In this document: positions 1 to 6,800 of the stretch, in pieces
How the letters are laid out: every line of letters starts with the position of its first letter
How positions within the stretch are numbered: position 1 is the first letter of the stretch
From: Desulfobacteraceae bacterium
GTDB lineage: Bacteria; Desulfobacterota; Desulfobacteria; Desulfobacterales; ETH-SRB1
Direction of reading: 5' to 3'
NCBI GenBank assembly: GCA_030638305.1
Contig: DAOWEW010000195.1
Location: 1-7,520 of the forward strand
DNA length: 7,520 nt
The notes under the pieces: model-generated
The model's database searches: none
The model's input: the letters and a program-made list of their open reading frames with translations, nothing else
Told to the model about the DNA's origin: nothing
Program-made: the position numbers and the translations under genes

Positions 1-1
1 A

Positions 2-169
2 AAGGCGATTGATCAGATTTGCGGCAAGTATCTTTTAACCGAGCGCGCCAATGAAGGATACGTAGTAATTTTTGATCCCAAAACAACAGTTGGTGAATTA
101 TGCACGCCGCAAGAACGGCTGGTGCAAGAAAAAAAGATATTGATTTTTAATATTGGTATAGGAAGATAG
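2..169 (+). CDS. C-terminal fragment of AAA/PD-(D/E)XK-type ATP-binding protein (5' end outside window)
   Basis: An open frame enters from the left edge and ends at TAG (167-169), giving the last 55 residues of a larger protein. Visible signatures are a GYVVIFDP strand (residues about 20-27 of the fragment) and an ending of the form KKILIFNIGIGR. This pairing is familiar from the C-termini of large ATP-binding proteins that carry an N-terminal AAA-like ATPase and a C-terminal PD-(D/E)XK nuclease-like domain. Neither the ATPase motifs nor the catalytic nuclease residues fall inside the window, so the family call rests on the tail alone. Such proteins are frequent in accessory regions and their roles are mostly unknown. 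The gene lies on the same strand as the DUF2283 gene 73 bases downstream. Whether the full gene is intact cannot be seen. Confidence 0.55.
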   Translation, partial: KAIDQICGKYLLTERANEGYVVIFDPKTTVGELCTPQERLVQEKKILIFNIGIGR

Positions 170-230
170 GTGTATTTTAGAACTATTGGAAAATATAGCC
201 AATCCGTTTAAAATTTTGGGAAGTGGAGAT

Positions 231-234
231 GAGG
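231..234 (+). promoter_or_regulatory. Ribosome binding site deciding the DUF2283 start
   Basis: GAGG lies 8 bases before ATG 243. It supports the internal ATG over the upstream in-frame TTG at 186, which has no comparable purine-rich site. Confidence 0.6.
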
Positions 235-242
235 AAACAGGT

Positions 243-470
243 ATGGCCCAAATAGCGGTTCAAGATTATCTAGCATTAATTCCAACAGTAAAACATTCTC
301 CAAGGGGATATCTGTGGTCATCCTACGATTCTGAAGCTGACGTGCTTTATATTAACTTCAAAAAACCGAGCCATGCTACAGATAGTGAGCTAACAGATAA
401 TGATATAATTATACGTTATGAAGCTGAAGCTATAGTTGGTCTTACTATCTTACATGCCAGCAAGCGATGA
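243..470 (+). CDS. DUF2283 family small protein
   Basis: This is a 75-residue protein. The C-terminal two thirds match the DUF2283 pattern: Y-D-x-E-A-D-V-L-Y-I-x-F (residues about 28-39), then a T-D-S-E-L-x-D-N-D-I-I-I-R-Y stretch, and a closing V-G-L-T-I-L-x-A-S-K-R. Members are small single-domain proteins of unknown function, often found near toxin-antitoxin-like or defence genes. I chose ATG 243 because GAGG at 231-234 lies 8 bases upstream, and because family members commonly begin close to this point. The frame is open upstream to a TTG at 186 (94 residues), but those extra 19 residues have no family character and no good ribosome site. It ends with TGA, showing that TGA is an ordinary stop in this genome. 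No catalytic residues can be assigned. The family call is firm and the function is unknown. Confidence 0.8.
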   Translation: MAQIAVQDYLALIPTVKHSPRGYLWSSYDSEADVLYINFKKPSHATDSELTDNDIIIRYEAEAIVGLTILHASKR

Positions 471-561
471 TAATAAGCGATAACAATTAGATTTACGCAA
501 AAATGCTGATGCTAACCGCGGATCAAGCCCAAAATCGCTCAATTTAGATGGAAACATAGCC

Positions 562-625
562 GCTTCAGGTATAATCAAATTCAAACCAGGAAAAACTCAC
601 GCATAAGATATCGTAAAGAAAGAAC
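562..625 (+). repeat. Left arm of a diverged inverted repeat
   Basis: This arm is the approximate reverse complement of 695-761. Hand alignment gives about 52 matches over 64 positions, with one 3-base gap. The inner part (600-625 against 695-720) matches at 24 of 26 positions. In frame it reads A-S-G-I-I-K-F-K, then a variable stretch, then A-stop-D-I-V-K-K-E. The other arm, read on the minus strand, gives A-S-G-V-I-E-F-K, then A-L-D-I-V-K-K-E. The codon-sized gap and similar peptides suggest two copies of a former coding segment rather than a transcription terminator. Confidence 0.65.
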
Positions 626-694
626 TTGCCGTAGATGAAAACAATAGTGACGGTTTGATGAGCACTATCTAACCTTTTGACAATATCCTGCCCG

Positions 695-761
695 GTTCTT
701 TCTTAACGATATCTAATGCGCTCAAACAATTTTCTGATTTGAATTCGATCACACCTGAAGC
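695..761 (-). repeat. Right arm of the diverged inverted repeat
   Basis: This pairs with 562-625 across a 69-base spacer (626-694). Read on the minus strand it lies in an open stretch of 33 codons between stops, encoding a peptide with A-S-G-V-I-E-F-K and S-A-L-D-I-V-K-K-E segments. I see no start codon or ribosome site for that stretch and do not recognise the family. The spacer is too long, and the arms too distant from a gene end, for a rho-independent terminator. Confidence 0.65.
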
Positions 762-877
762 TCTTTCGTAGCCGATCGGTTAATGTTGTATGAAAATTAG
801 TTTGTAAGTTTTTTGTTATGAGGGAGATTGTGCGGAAGGGAAGGTGTTGGGTGGAATAGCTGGTGGCAACCTGCATC

Positions 878-883
878 TATAAT
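878..883 (+). promoter_or_regulatory. Possible -10 box of the csm operon promoter
   Basis: A perfect TATAAT hexamer stands 34 bases before the preferred cas10 start at 918, in the interval where the operon promoter is expected. No convincing -35 hexamer is seen 16-18 bases upstream and there is no extended TGn motif, so this is a weak prediction. Its position would give a leader of roughly 25-30 bases. Confidence 0.3.
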
Positions 884-907
884 CAGATAAGATTTTAAAA
901 CCAAAAT

Positions 908-911
908 GGAG
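908..911 (+). promoter_or_regulatory. Ribosome binding site deciding the cas10 start
   Basis: GGAG lies 6 bases before ATG 918. The site sits inside the codons that an ATG 906 start would translate, which argues for 918 as the real start. Confidence 0.55.
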
Positions 912-917
912 TTCAGC

Positions 918-3482
918 ATGGATGATACAACCTTAAAGATCGCCATAGCAGCATTTATCCACGATATTGGAAAGTTTGCCGACAAGGAGGCTCTGGGCGT
1001 TACTGAACAATACATTAACGATAACAGCAACTATTTTCCATATCATGCTGTTTATACAGCGGCTTTTATTGAATATTTGAAAAAAGATTTACCATATGAA
1101 TTCAATAGCGGCGGGTGGGGCGAGGGTGATAAATTTATAAAGCTTGCGGCTGGTCATCATAACCCGGAAACTCCTATGCAACAGATCATCGCTGTTGCTG
1201 ACTGGCTGACAAGCGGTATGGATAGCGATGAGTTTGACAAAAGTGAAAAAATCTCAATTCAAATCTATAAAAAAACCAGGTTGCTGCCCTTGTTTGAACA
1301 ATTGCAAAAGCCTCGAATGGACGATCCTGAGCTTTTTTCTTATGTGTATTCTCTAAAGCCGTTGTCTCCGGTCAGTATTTTTCCTGAAAAAAGAAGCAAA
1401 ATCCAAACAGATGATGATGCAATAAAAGAATACAGAAAGCTTTTTGACGGGTTTACACATGATTTAAAGATGCTTCGTCATAAAGATAAAAATTTAGCAC
1501 TCTGGTTCGACCATTTTGAAAGCCTGACAATGGTCTATACTTCTGCAATACCTGCGGCAGGGTCGGGAAGTGTTATGCCTGATGTATCATTGTATGATCA
1601 TTGCCGGCTGACCTCTGCTTTTGCAACAGCTATTTATCTCTATCACAAAGAAACGGAGAGCCTTGATGCAGTGTCGATAAAAAATGGAGAAAATCAAAAA
1701 TTTCTCATGATCAGCGGAAATTTTTATGGGATTCAGGATTTTATTTTTGCTGATTATGGAGATACGCGAAAATACCGTTCCAAACTTTTGCGGGGAAGGT
1801 CATTTTATTTATCACTTCTTTCAGAACTCGCTGCTGATTTACTTTGCAAAAGAATCGGACTTCCGCCTGTTTCCGTTATTTTGAATGCAGCCGGTAAATT
1901 TACGATTCTTGCGCAAAATACAGATAAAGCGCTGTCAGCCATTAAAAAAACAAAACAAGACATTAATAAATGGTTGATGGATATCTCGTTTGGTGAAATT
2001 TCTATTGGTTTCTCTCATGTGGCTGCGGGATATAAAGATTTTTCCACTGAAAAATTCATGGATTTGTGGGAAAAAATGGGCAGTCGTATGGAAGAGAATA
2101 AATTTTCAAAAATTGATTTAAACCGGCACGGCGGTGTTATTGCAGGCTATTTAGATCAATTTGACAATCAATTGGACCATCCCATGTGTCCTCTTTGTGG
2201 AAAACGTCCTGCCGAACCTGAAACAAATTATACGTTGTCAACAGATCAAATTGGATCAATTTGCCAATTATGCAGGGATCATGTTTTCATCGGAACACAA
2301 TTGGTAAAAAACGATAGAATTATTATCACGTCGAAAGATGCAAAAATAAGCGGTAACAAAAACCAGCTTATGGAACCTGTTTTTGGACAATACCAGCTTT
2401 TGTTTTCATCTTATGACGCCAAAGACCCGTTAGACAGCAAGCAGATATTCAAATACTGGGATATCTCATTGTATCAGGATGGCGCACCGCCGCAAGATGT
2501 CAGCAAAAAAATCATTAACAGCTATGTACCGATTTTTGACAAAGAGGATAAAGAAAATTATCAAAGCCTGTTGGCTGCCAAATCAAAAGCAAAGCAGGAT
2601 GAAATGATTGAGGAAATACATTCTGGAGATCCCAAGACCTTTAATCATATTGCGGTCAATGCCCTTGATAACAATGAGGCTGGGAAGATTTCAGGAGTTG
2701 AAGCTTTAGGAGCGTTAAAAGCTGATGTGGATTATCTTGGTATGCTCATGGGGTGCGGACTTGAAAGACAAAAATACACCATTTCCAGATTGGCTGCTTT
2801 AAGTCGCCAGCTCAATTATTATTTTGCTCTTTATCTGCCCCATCTATTTATGACTGATAAAAGGTTTAAAAATATTTACACGGTCTTTGCGGGTGGAGAC
2901 GATCTGTTTTTGATTGGGCCATGGAACAGGATTTATGAATTATCGCTTATCCTGAACAAAACTTTTAGTGATTATGTATGCAAAAATCCAAACATCCATT
3001 TTTCAGCAGGTATCAGCCTTTATAAAGCTCACACGCCCTTGAACAATATTGCTAATTCAGCAGAAGCTGCGCTTGAAAAATCAAAATCAAAAGGACGAGA
3101 TCAACTTACTATGTTTTTTCAAACAGCAACATGGGATGAAGTGAAACAGCTTGAAAATATTTGGGAAAAATTTGAAACATGGCTTCAAAATGAATGGCTC
3201 ACCAAATCCATGCTTCACCGCCTAAACGAGTTTATCAGCATGGCAGCCATGGACAAACAGGCGCGAAAAAGGAGGCCGATATCCATAGATGATATGAACT
3301 GTTTTAAATGGAGAGCATTATTTTATTATTTTGCTGAGAGAAATATAGGGAAAAAAATAGAAACTAAGGAAAAACGCAGAGAGATTGTGGACGAATTGAC
3401 AGCTTGCATGGTCAAATGGCTGAAACAACATGAAGGCAGGCTGAGGATACCGCTCTGGAATGTTGTGTATAATCACAGATAG
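918..3482 (+). CDS. csm1: Cas10/Csm1, large subunit of the type III-A CRISPR effector
   Basis: This 854-residue protein is the scaffold and signalling subunit of the Csm complex. It is predicted to cut single-stranded DNA with its HD domain and to make cyclic oligoadenylates with its palm domain when target RNA is bound. In order it shows: an HD domain with H15-D16 in AAFIHDIGKF, H80-H81 in AAGHHNPE and ADWL near 94-97; a first palm-like domain with the GNFYGIQDFIF motif and R-G-R-S-F-Y-L-S-L-L; a zinc ribbon with C424-x2-C427 and C449-x2-C452; a second palm domain with GGDD at 659-662; and a helical C-terminal region. Both active-site motifs are intact. ATG 918 is preferred because GGAG at 908-911 lies 6 bases upstream; the in-frame ATG at 906 adds four residues but lacks a ribosome site. 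Its stop codon overlaps the csm2 ribosome site, suggesting coupled translation. Length is normal for Csm1. The call is very secure. Confidence 0.96.
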   Translation: MDDTTLKIAIAAFIHDIGKFADKEALGVTEQYINDNSNYFPYHAVYTAAFIEYLKKDLPYEFNSGGWGEGDKFIKLAAGHHNPETPMQQIIAVADWLTSGMDSDEFDKSEKISIQIYKKTRLLPLFEQLQKPRMDDPELFSYVYSLKPLSPVSIFPEKRSKIQTDDDAIKEYRKLFDGFTHDLKMLRHKDKNLALWFDHFESLTMVYTSAIPAAGSGSVMPDVSLYDHCRLTSAFATAIYLYHKETESLDAVSIKNGENQKFLMISGNFYGIQDFIFADYGDTRKYRSKLLRGRSFYLSLLSELAADLLCKRIGLPPVSVILNAAGKFTILAQNTDKALSAIKKTKQDINKWLMDISFGEISIGFSHVAAGYKDFSTEKFMDLWEKMGSRMEENKFSKIDLNRHGGVIAGYLDQFDNQLDHPMCPLCGKRPAEPETNYTLSTDQIGSICQLCRDHVFIGTQLVKNDRIIITSKDAKISGNKNQLMEPVFGQYQLLFSSYDAKDPLDSKQIFKYWDISLYQDGAPPQDVSKKIINSYVPIFDKEDKENYQSLLAAKSKAKQDEMIEEIHSGDPKTFNHIAVNALDNNEAGKISGVEALGALKADVDYLGMLMGCGLERQKYTISRLAALSRQLNYYFALYLPHLFMTDKRFKNIYTVFAGGDDLFLIGPWNRIYELSLILNKTFSDYVCKNPNIHFSAGISLYKAHTPLNNIANSAEAALEKSKSKGRDQLTMFFQTATWDEVKQLENIWEKFETWLQNEWLTKSMLHRLNEFISMAAMDKQARKRRPISIDDMNCFKWRALFYYFAERNIGKKIETKEKRREIVDELTACMVKWLKQHEGRLRIPLWNVVYNHR

Positions 3483-3486
3483 GAGG
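3481..3486 (+). promoter_or_regulatory. Strong csm2 ribosome binding site overlapping the cas10 stop
   Basis: A perfect AGGAGG begins within the cas10 stop codon (TAG at 3480-3482) and lies 8 bases before ATG 3495. Ribosomes ending cas10 would uncover or occupy the site, which favours translational coupling of cas10 and csm2. Confidence 0.7.
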
Positions 3487-3514
3487 TGTTTGATATGGAA
3501 GAGGTGTTTGATAT
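3483..3514 (+). repeat. 18-base tandem duplication spanning the csm2 start
   Basis: The 14-base word GAGGTGTTTGATAT occurs at 3483-3496 and again at 3501-3514, exactly 18 bases apart and therefore in frame. The first copy supplies the ribosome site and the first two bases of the ATG. In the second copy the next base is T, giving ATT rather than ATG. The result adds six codons' worth of repeated sequence around the start without shifting frame. Confidence 0.85.
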
Positions 3515-3917
3515 TAAAAATCTTGTTTTGTGGAAGGATAGTGAAAAGCAGATTCTTGCCCCTGAATTGTTTTCTAAAACAGCCAAAGAGCTTGCAAAGA
3601 AGCTGGCTGAAGACCATAAAAAAAGTGGAGAAAAAGAAAACAAAAGAAGTCAGATCAGAAAATTTTATGATGAAACAGTTAGGCTTGACATGCTGACAAA
3701 GTCACGCTCTGAAGAATGGGTAAGCATTATTCCTATGGTTCATATGCTGACTGCAAAAGTTGCTTATGCCCGTGGACGCAAATTAATCTCAGAAAATTTT
3801 ATGAATTTTATCAAAGTATCTGTCAATCAGATTGAAAGACCGGTAGATTTAAATGTTTTTTGTAATTTTTTTGAGGCATTCATGGGCTTTTATCGGCTAT
3901 ATGAAAAAAAGATCTGA
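3495..3917 (+). CDS. csm2: Csm2, small subunit of the type III-A complex
   Basis: This is a 140-residue, mostly helical, lysine-rich protein. Csm2 subunits line the inner face of the Csm filament beside Csm3 and contact the crRNA-target duplex; they have no catalytic role. Family features are SQIRKFYDE (residues 52-60), MLTAKVAYARGR (84-95) and an aromatic C-terminal helix FCNFFEAFMGFYR (122-134). The length fits the family. ATG 3495 is chosen because AGGAGG at 3481-3486 lies 8 bases upstream; a GTG at 3486 is in frame but falls inside that ribosome site. The gene follows cas10 by 12 bases. Its start region carries an 18-base tandem duplication, so residues around the start repeat V-F-D-x. 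It ends with TGA. The call is secure from motifs plus position between cas10 and csm3. Confidence 0.92.
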   Translation: MEEVFDIKNLVLWKDSEKQILAPELFSKTAKELAKKLAEDHKKSGEKENKRSQIRKFYDETVRLDMLTKSRSEEWVSIIPMVHMLTAKVAYARGRKLISENFMNFIKVSVNQIERPVDLNVFCNFFEAFMGFYRLYEKKI

Positions 3918-3932
3918 AAATGGAGGAATTAG

Positions 3933-4628
3933 ATGAAACTTTTAAAGATAAAGCCAATTACAGGAAAAATTACTTTAAAAAGCGGGCTCCATATCGGTGC
4001 TGGTGATATGGAAATGAAGATCGGAGGTACGGATAATCCTGTAATCAAGCATCCTCATACTTTAGAGCCGTTTATCCCGGGATCTTCCTTAAAAGGAAAG
4101 GTGCGCTCTCTTTTGGAGATGAGAAGCGGACTGATGAAAAAAAGCAAGGGCAAACCTTTGTCTCCTTCTGATCTTGAAGAATGCACTGAGGAAGAAAAAA
4201 AGGAGGGCGAAAAAATCTTGAAACTATTCGGTTCAAGCGGAGCCGATGATGAATACTTGGCAAAACTCGGACCAACAAGAACTTCCTTTGCCGATGCTTT
4301 TTTAACTGAAGAATGGAGAAAAAAGGCAACTGAAAATCAATGGTCGTTGATTGAAGTAAAATCGGAAAACACCATTGATCGAATCACAGGAACGGCAAAG
4401 CACCCAAGGTTTATCGAACGTGTACCTTCAGGAGTAGAATTTGATTTTTGCGTAGCGCTCAAAATAATGGAAGAGGATGAAGAACTGGAAGATTTTTTGA
4501 TAGATGGTTTAAGGCTCTTGCAAATGGATGCACTGGGAGGAAGCGGGAGCCGCGGATACGGAAAGATTGAATTTGAGTTTTATGACGATAAGATTCAAAA
4601 GAAATTTGATCCGGAAACTTCACGGTAA
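3933..4628 (+). CDS. csm3: Csm3, backbone RAMP and target-RNA nuclease of the Csm complex
   Basis: This 231-residue protein is the repeated Cas7-type backbone subunit that holds the crRNA guide and cleaves bound target RNA at 6-nucleotide intervals. Visible features are LHIGAG near residues 19-24; D34 in GGTDNPVI, which aligns by context with the catalytic aspartate of Csm3 proteins; the RAMP motif IPGSSLKGKVRSLLE (48-62); GPTRTSFADAF (113-123); the EVKSENTIDRITGTA thumb-region segment (141-155); and a C-terminal glycine-rich loop GGSGSRGYGKIEF (202-214). Length is typical. The start is ATG 3933 with GGAGG at 3922-3926, spaced 6 bases. It lies 15 bases after csm2 and 11 before csm4. All key motifs look intact, so RNA cleavage should be active. 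Very secure. Confidence 0.95.
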   Translation: MKLLKIKPITGKITLKSGLHIGAGDMEMKIGGTDNPVIKHPHTLEPFIPGSSLKGKVRSLLEMRSGLMKKSKGKPLSPSDLEECTEEEKKEGEKILKLFGSSGADDEYLAKLGPTRTSFADAFLTEEWRKKATENQWSLIEVKSENTIDRITGTAKHPRFIERVPSGVEFDFCVALKIMEEDEELEDFLIDGLRLLQMDALGGSGSRGYGKIEFEFYDDKIQKKFDPETSR

Positions 4629-4634
4629 AGGAGG
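4627..4634 (+). promoter_or_regulatory. csm4 ribosome binding site that fixes the TTG start
   Basis: AAAGGAGG overlaps the csm3 stop codon (TAA at 4626-4628) and lies 5 bases before TTG 4640. It is the deciding evidence for a non-ATG start of csm4. Confidence 0.7.
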
Positions 4635-4639
4635 ATGCC

Positions 4640-5668
4640 TTGAAATTTTATGAAATTACCATCTATCCCCTGTCAGGGTTTGGAACAACCTTAAAAGGCG
4701 ATACTTTGTTTGGACATTTTTGCTGGCAGGTTGCCTATGCTCCTTCCCTGGTTGACGGTGGTCTTGAACATGTTTTGTCTGTTTATGATGAACGCCCGTT
4801 TGCTGTGTTTTCATCGGTTTTTCCCAAACTTGAAAAAGAAAGCACCCATTATGCATTAAAACGTCCCGATATTCCGCTTTCATGGTTGTTTTCTTCTGAT
4901 AAAAACAGCGGAGAAGAACATTACAAAAAAATGAAAGAAAACAAAATGCAAAGATGGATGTTATTGGGCGAAAATCTGGAAATAGACCTTGAGGATACCT
5001 GCTTTCTAAATGATGAGGAATTGTTAAATGAAGTAACTGCCGTTACAACCAAGAAAACACGAAAAATAATAGAAGCTGCAGAATACGAAAGTTTTATCAG
5101 TCATTTTTCACAAACTCATAATACCATTAACAGGCTGACCCAAACTACGGGCGACGACAATTTTGCTCCTTATCCCAAAGAAAACATCTATTATTATCCT
5201 GGAACAAAACTTGTACTTTTTGTTTTAATTGATGACAACATAACTGATATTGATCAGATCAAAAAAGGACTTGAGAATATTGGCAAATTTGGTTTTGGAA
5301 GGGATGCCTCCATTGGCCTTGGACGATTTGCAGTATGTGAATCAAAAGAGATTAATGTTGCGGTCCCCAAAGATGCCAATGCATGTTATTTGCTCGCTCC
5401 CTGTGTGCCTGAAAAAAACAGATTTGAAAAAATGTATTTTACCCCGTTTATCCGCTTTGGAAAACATGGAGACCGTCTGGCAACTGCTGGAAATCCTTTT
5501 AAAAATCCGGTGGTAATGGCTGATGAAGGAGCGATCTTCATCCCCAATGACAAAAGTATTTTTCATAAACCCTATATTGGCAGAGCTGTTACCGGTGTAT
5601 CAAAGGCAAAAACATCCAGCGTTGTTCAGGGATATGCGCCTTATTTGCCGCTAAAACTGGAGCATTGA
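4640..5668 (+). CDS. csm4: Csm4, Cas5-type RAMP that caps the crRNA 5' handle
   Basis: This is a 342-residue RAMP protein. Csm4 binds the crRNA 5' handle and docks Cas10 at the foot of the complex. The N-terminal strand leads into SGFGTTLKGDTLFGHFCW (residues 12-29), typical of Csm4; the middle has HNTINRLTQTTGDDNFAPY (160-178); and a glycine-rich GFGRDASIGLGRF loop (218-230) is the RAMP signature. Translation begins at TTG 4640, with AAAGGAGG at 4627-4634 spaced 5 bases. The ATG at 4635 meets a stop after two codons, so it cannot be the start. The ribosome site overlaps the csm3 stop codon, again suggesting coupling. A TTG start may hold Csm4 below Csm3, which would fit one Csm4 per complex against several Csm3; this is inference. 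Length is within the family range. Confidence 0.94.
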   Translation: MKFYEITIYPLSGFGTTLKGDTLFGHFCWQVAYAPSLVDGGLEHVLSVYDERPFAVFSSVFPKLEKESTHYALKRPDIPLSWLFSSDKNSGEEHYKKMKENKMQRWMLLGENLEIDLEDTCFLNDEELLNEVTAVTTKKTRKIIEAAEYESFISHFSQTHNTINRLTQTTGDDNFAPYPKENIYYYPGTKLVLFVLIDDNITDIDQIKKGLENIGKFGFGRDASIGLGRFAVCESKEINVAVPKDANACYLLAPCVPEKNRFEKMYFTPFIRFGKHGDRLATAGNPFKNPVVMADEGAIFIPNDKSIFHKPYIGRAVTGVSKAKTSSVVQGYAPYLPLKLEH

Positions 5669-5675
5669 TATTGAT

Positions 5676-6794
5676 ATGGAAAACAAAAGAATAAAATGTT
5701 GTTTGCAAAACTTTTCCCCTATTCATATAGGCTGTGATGAAGTCTATGAACCTACAGGATTTGTGGTGGATAGAAACAAAAATTGCCTGATAATTTTTGA
5801 TCCGCTGTTATTTATTGCAAAACTAAGCCAGTTTGACAGAGAAAATTTTTCAGCTATCTGCAAAAAAGGAACCATTGAATCTATTCTTGAAATCTATAAG
5901 TTTTTTCAAAATCGTCCTGCACAGGGACGCTCTGTAAAAATTTGCAATGGTTTTGTGGGTCATTATAATCAGGTATTGAAACTGCCCCCCCAAAAAATCA
6001 ACAATGAACTCAATGAATTCAAAATTGAGCGAACCGCATTTTGCGCTTTTGATCAAAGACCTTATATTCCGGGTTCTGCCATAAAAGGGGCGCTCCGCAC
6101 AGCTTATCTTAATAGCCTTGCAAATAAGGCCAAGGACTATTCCTCCTATATAAAAGGTCTCAATCAACGTAATGCTAAAAATCGTAGGAATAGAAAACCC
6201 GAAATAAAAGTACATAAGAAATTGGAAGAAAAACTTTTGCATTTAGACAGAGTTTTCAAGAATAATGAAAAAATTGATAAAGATCCTTTCAGATTAGTAA
6301 AAGTTTCTGATTTTATGCCCGTAGGAAATATAAAAACGAAAATTTGTTACGCTGTAAACAAGAAAAAGACAATGCTTGATAGCAAGGCAAGACGTCTTAC
6401 TCAGATTTTGGAGATCATTCAGCCAGGCTCATTATTTGTCGGTGAGATTATTGTGAATGCCCCGCAGACTTCGGATGCTGTGAGTGATGCTATTGAGCTA
6501 AAAAAACTTTTATACAGTTCCCATCTTTTTTATGGAAAAGAGAAAACCCGGGAAGATAACGAATTGAAAAATATTGGAGTCACTATTCCTGAAACGCCTG
6601 GAACAGACAATATTATGCTAATACGAGTAGGGCGCCACAGCGGGGCTGAATCAGTTACCATAGAAAAATACCGAGACATCAAGATAATGTTGGAAAATAG
6701 CAAATATACTTTTAAAGATCAAGCAACTACGCTCTGGCTTGCCTCTGAAATTCGAAAGCCTAATCACAATACAGTTCTTTCGCCATTTGGATGA
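5676..6794 (+). CDS. csm5: Csm5, head-end RAMP of the Csm complex, apparently truncated by an in-frame TGA
   Basis: This 372-residue RAMP protein caps the end of the Csm filament opposite Cas10. Csm5 is known to help crRNA 3' maturation and target RNA binding. Features are FSPIHIGCDEVYEPTGFVVD (residues 13-32), RPYIPGSAIKGALRTAYLNS (128-147) and a glycine-containing RVGRHSGAES loop (317-326), all typical of Csm5. The start is ATG 5676, 7 bases after csm4; the nearest purine site (GGAG at 5659-5662) is 13 bases away, so translation may depend on coupling to csm4. The protein ends at Pro-Phe-Gly followed by TGA, where relatives usually continue Pro-Phe/Leu-Gly-Trp plus a final strand. The same frame then stays open to 7259. 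A C7A6 run at 5985-5997 is a possible slippage site. Identity is secure; integrity is doubtful. Confidence 0.92.
   Translation: MENKRIKCCLQNFSPIHIGCDEVYEPTGFVVDRNKNCLIIFDPLLFIAKLSQFDRENFSAICKKGTIESILEIYKFFQNRPAQGRSVKICNGFVGHYNQVLKLPPQKINNELNEFKIERTAFCAFDQRPYIPGSAIKGALRTAYLNSLANKAKDYSSYIKGLNQRNAKNRRNRKPEIKVHKKLEEKLLHLDRVFKNNEKIDKDPFRLVKVSDFMPVGNIKTKICYAVNKKKTMLDSKARRLTQILEIIQPGSLFVGEIIVNAPQTSDAVSDAIELKKLLYSSHLFYGKEKTREDNELKNIGVTIPETPGTDNIMLIRVGRHSGAESVTIEKYRDIKIMLENSKYTFKDQATTLWLASEIRKPNHNTVLSPFG
5985..5997 (+). repeat. C7A6 homopolymer run inside csm5
   Basis: Seven C followed by six A occur within an otherwise AT-rich coding region, encoding Pro-Pro-Gln-Lys. The frame is intact at this length. 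Runs like this can slip during replication or sequencing. Confidence 0.8.
6792..6794 (+). other. In-frame TGA at the expected Trp codon of csm5
   Basis: TGA stands at codon 373 of the csm5 frame, directly after Pro-Phe-Gly. Without it the frame runs on as Ala-Val-Leu-Asn-Pro-Leu to the stop ending at 7259. A single G-to-A change from TGG would produce it. Other genes here use TGG for Trp and TGA as stop (470, 3917, 5668, 7516), so there is no sign of a genome-wide TGA reassignment. Confidence 0.75.
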
Positions 6795-6800
6795 GCGGTT

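Larger units (their letters stand above)
471..905. other. Gene-free interval with decayed coding-like sequence
   Basis: No intact gene is visible in these 435 bases. Plus-strand frame 484-780 reads as plausible protein but is broken by TAA at 604, TAA at 670, TAG at 769 and TAA at 781, so it is not a functional gene as read. On the minus strand, a 33-codon open stretch (about 780 down to 682) encodes a peptide resembling the plus-strand one around 562-625. This is the inverted duplication annotated separately. The right end (about 784-905) is a purine-rich leader with a possible -10 box for the csm operon. There is no CRISPR-like array of regularly spaced repeats, no tRNA and no convincing terminator. 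The interval looks like the scar of a degraded accessory gene between the DUF2283 gene and the csm operon. Confidence 0.5.

Noticed and set aside
186..242. Extended N-terminus of the DUF2283 protein from TTG 186
   Set aside because: It has no ribosome site and no family similarity, whereas ATG 243 has GAGG at proper spacing.
600..720. Rho-independent terminator or CRISPR repeats from the inverted repeat
   Set aside because: The spacer is 69 bases, there is no T tract after the right arm, only two copies exist and they are inverted, which matches neither a terminator nor an array.
862..876. Sigma-54 (-24/-12) promoter upstream of cas10
   Set aside because: TGGC and TGCA elements are present, but the GG-to-GC distance is 8 bases rather than the required 10.
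797..1030. Minus-strand 77-codon frame over the cas10 start
   Set aside because: It overlaps the conserved HD-domain coding sequence of cas10, has no family features and reads as an antisense shadow.
5850..6242. Minus-strand 130-codon frame inside csm5
   Set aside because: It is hydrophobic and Phe/Ile-rich because it is antisense to Lys/Glu-rich codons; csm5 motifs on the plus strand account for the region.
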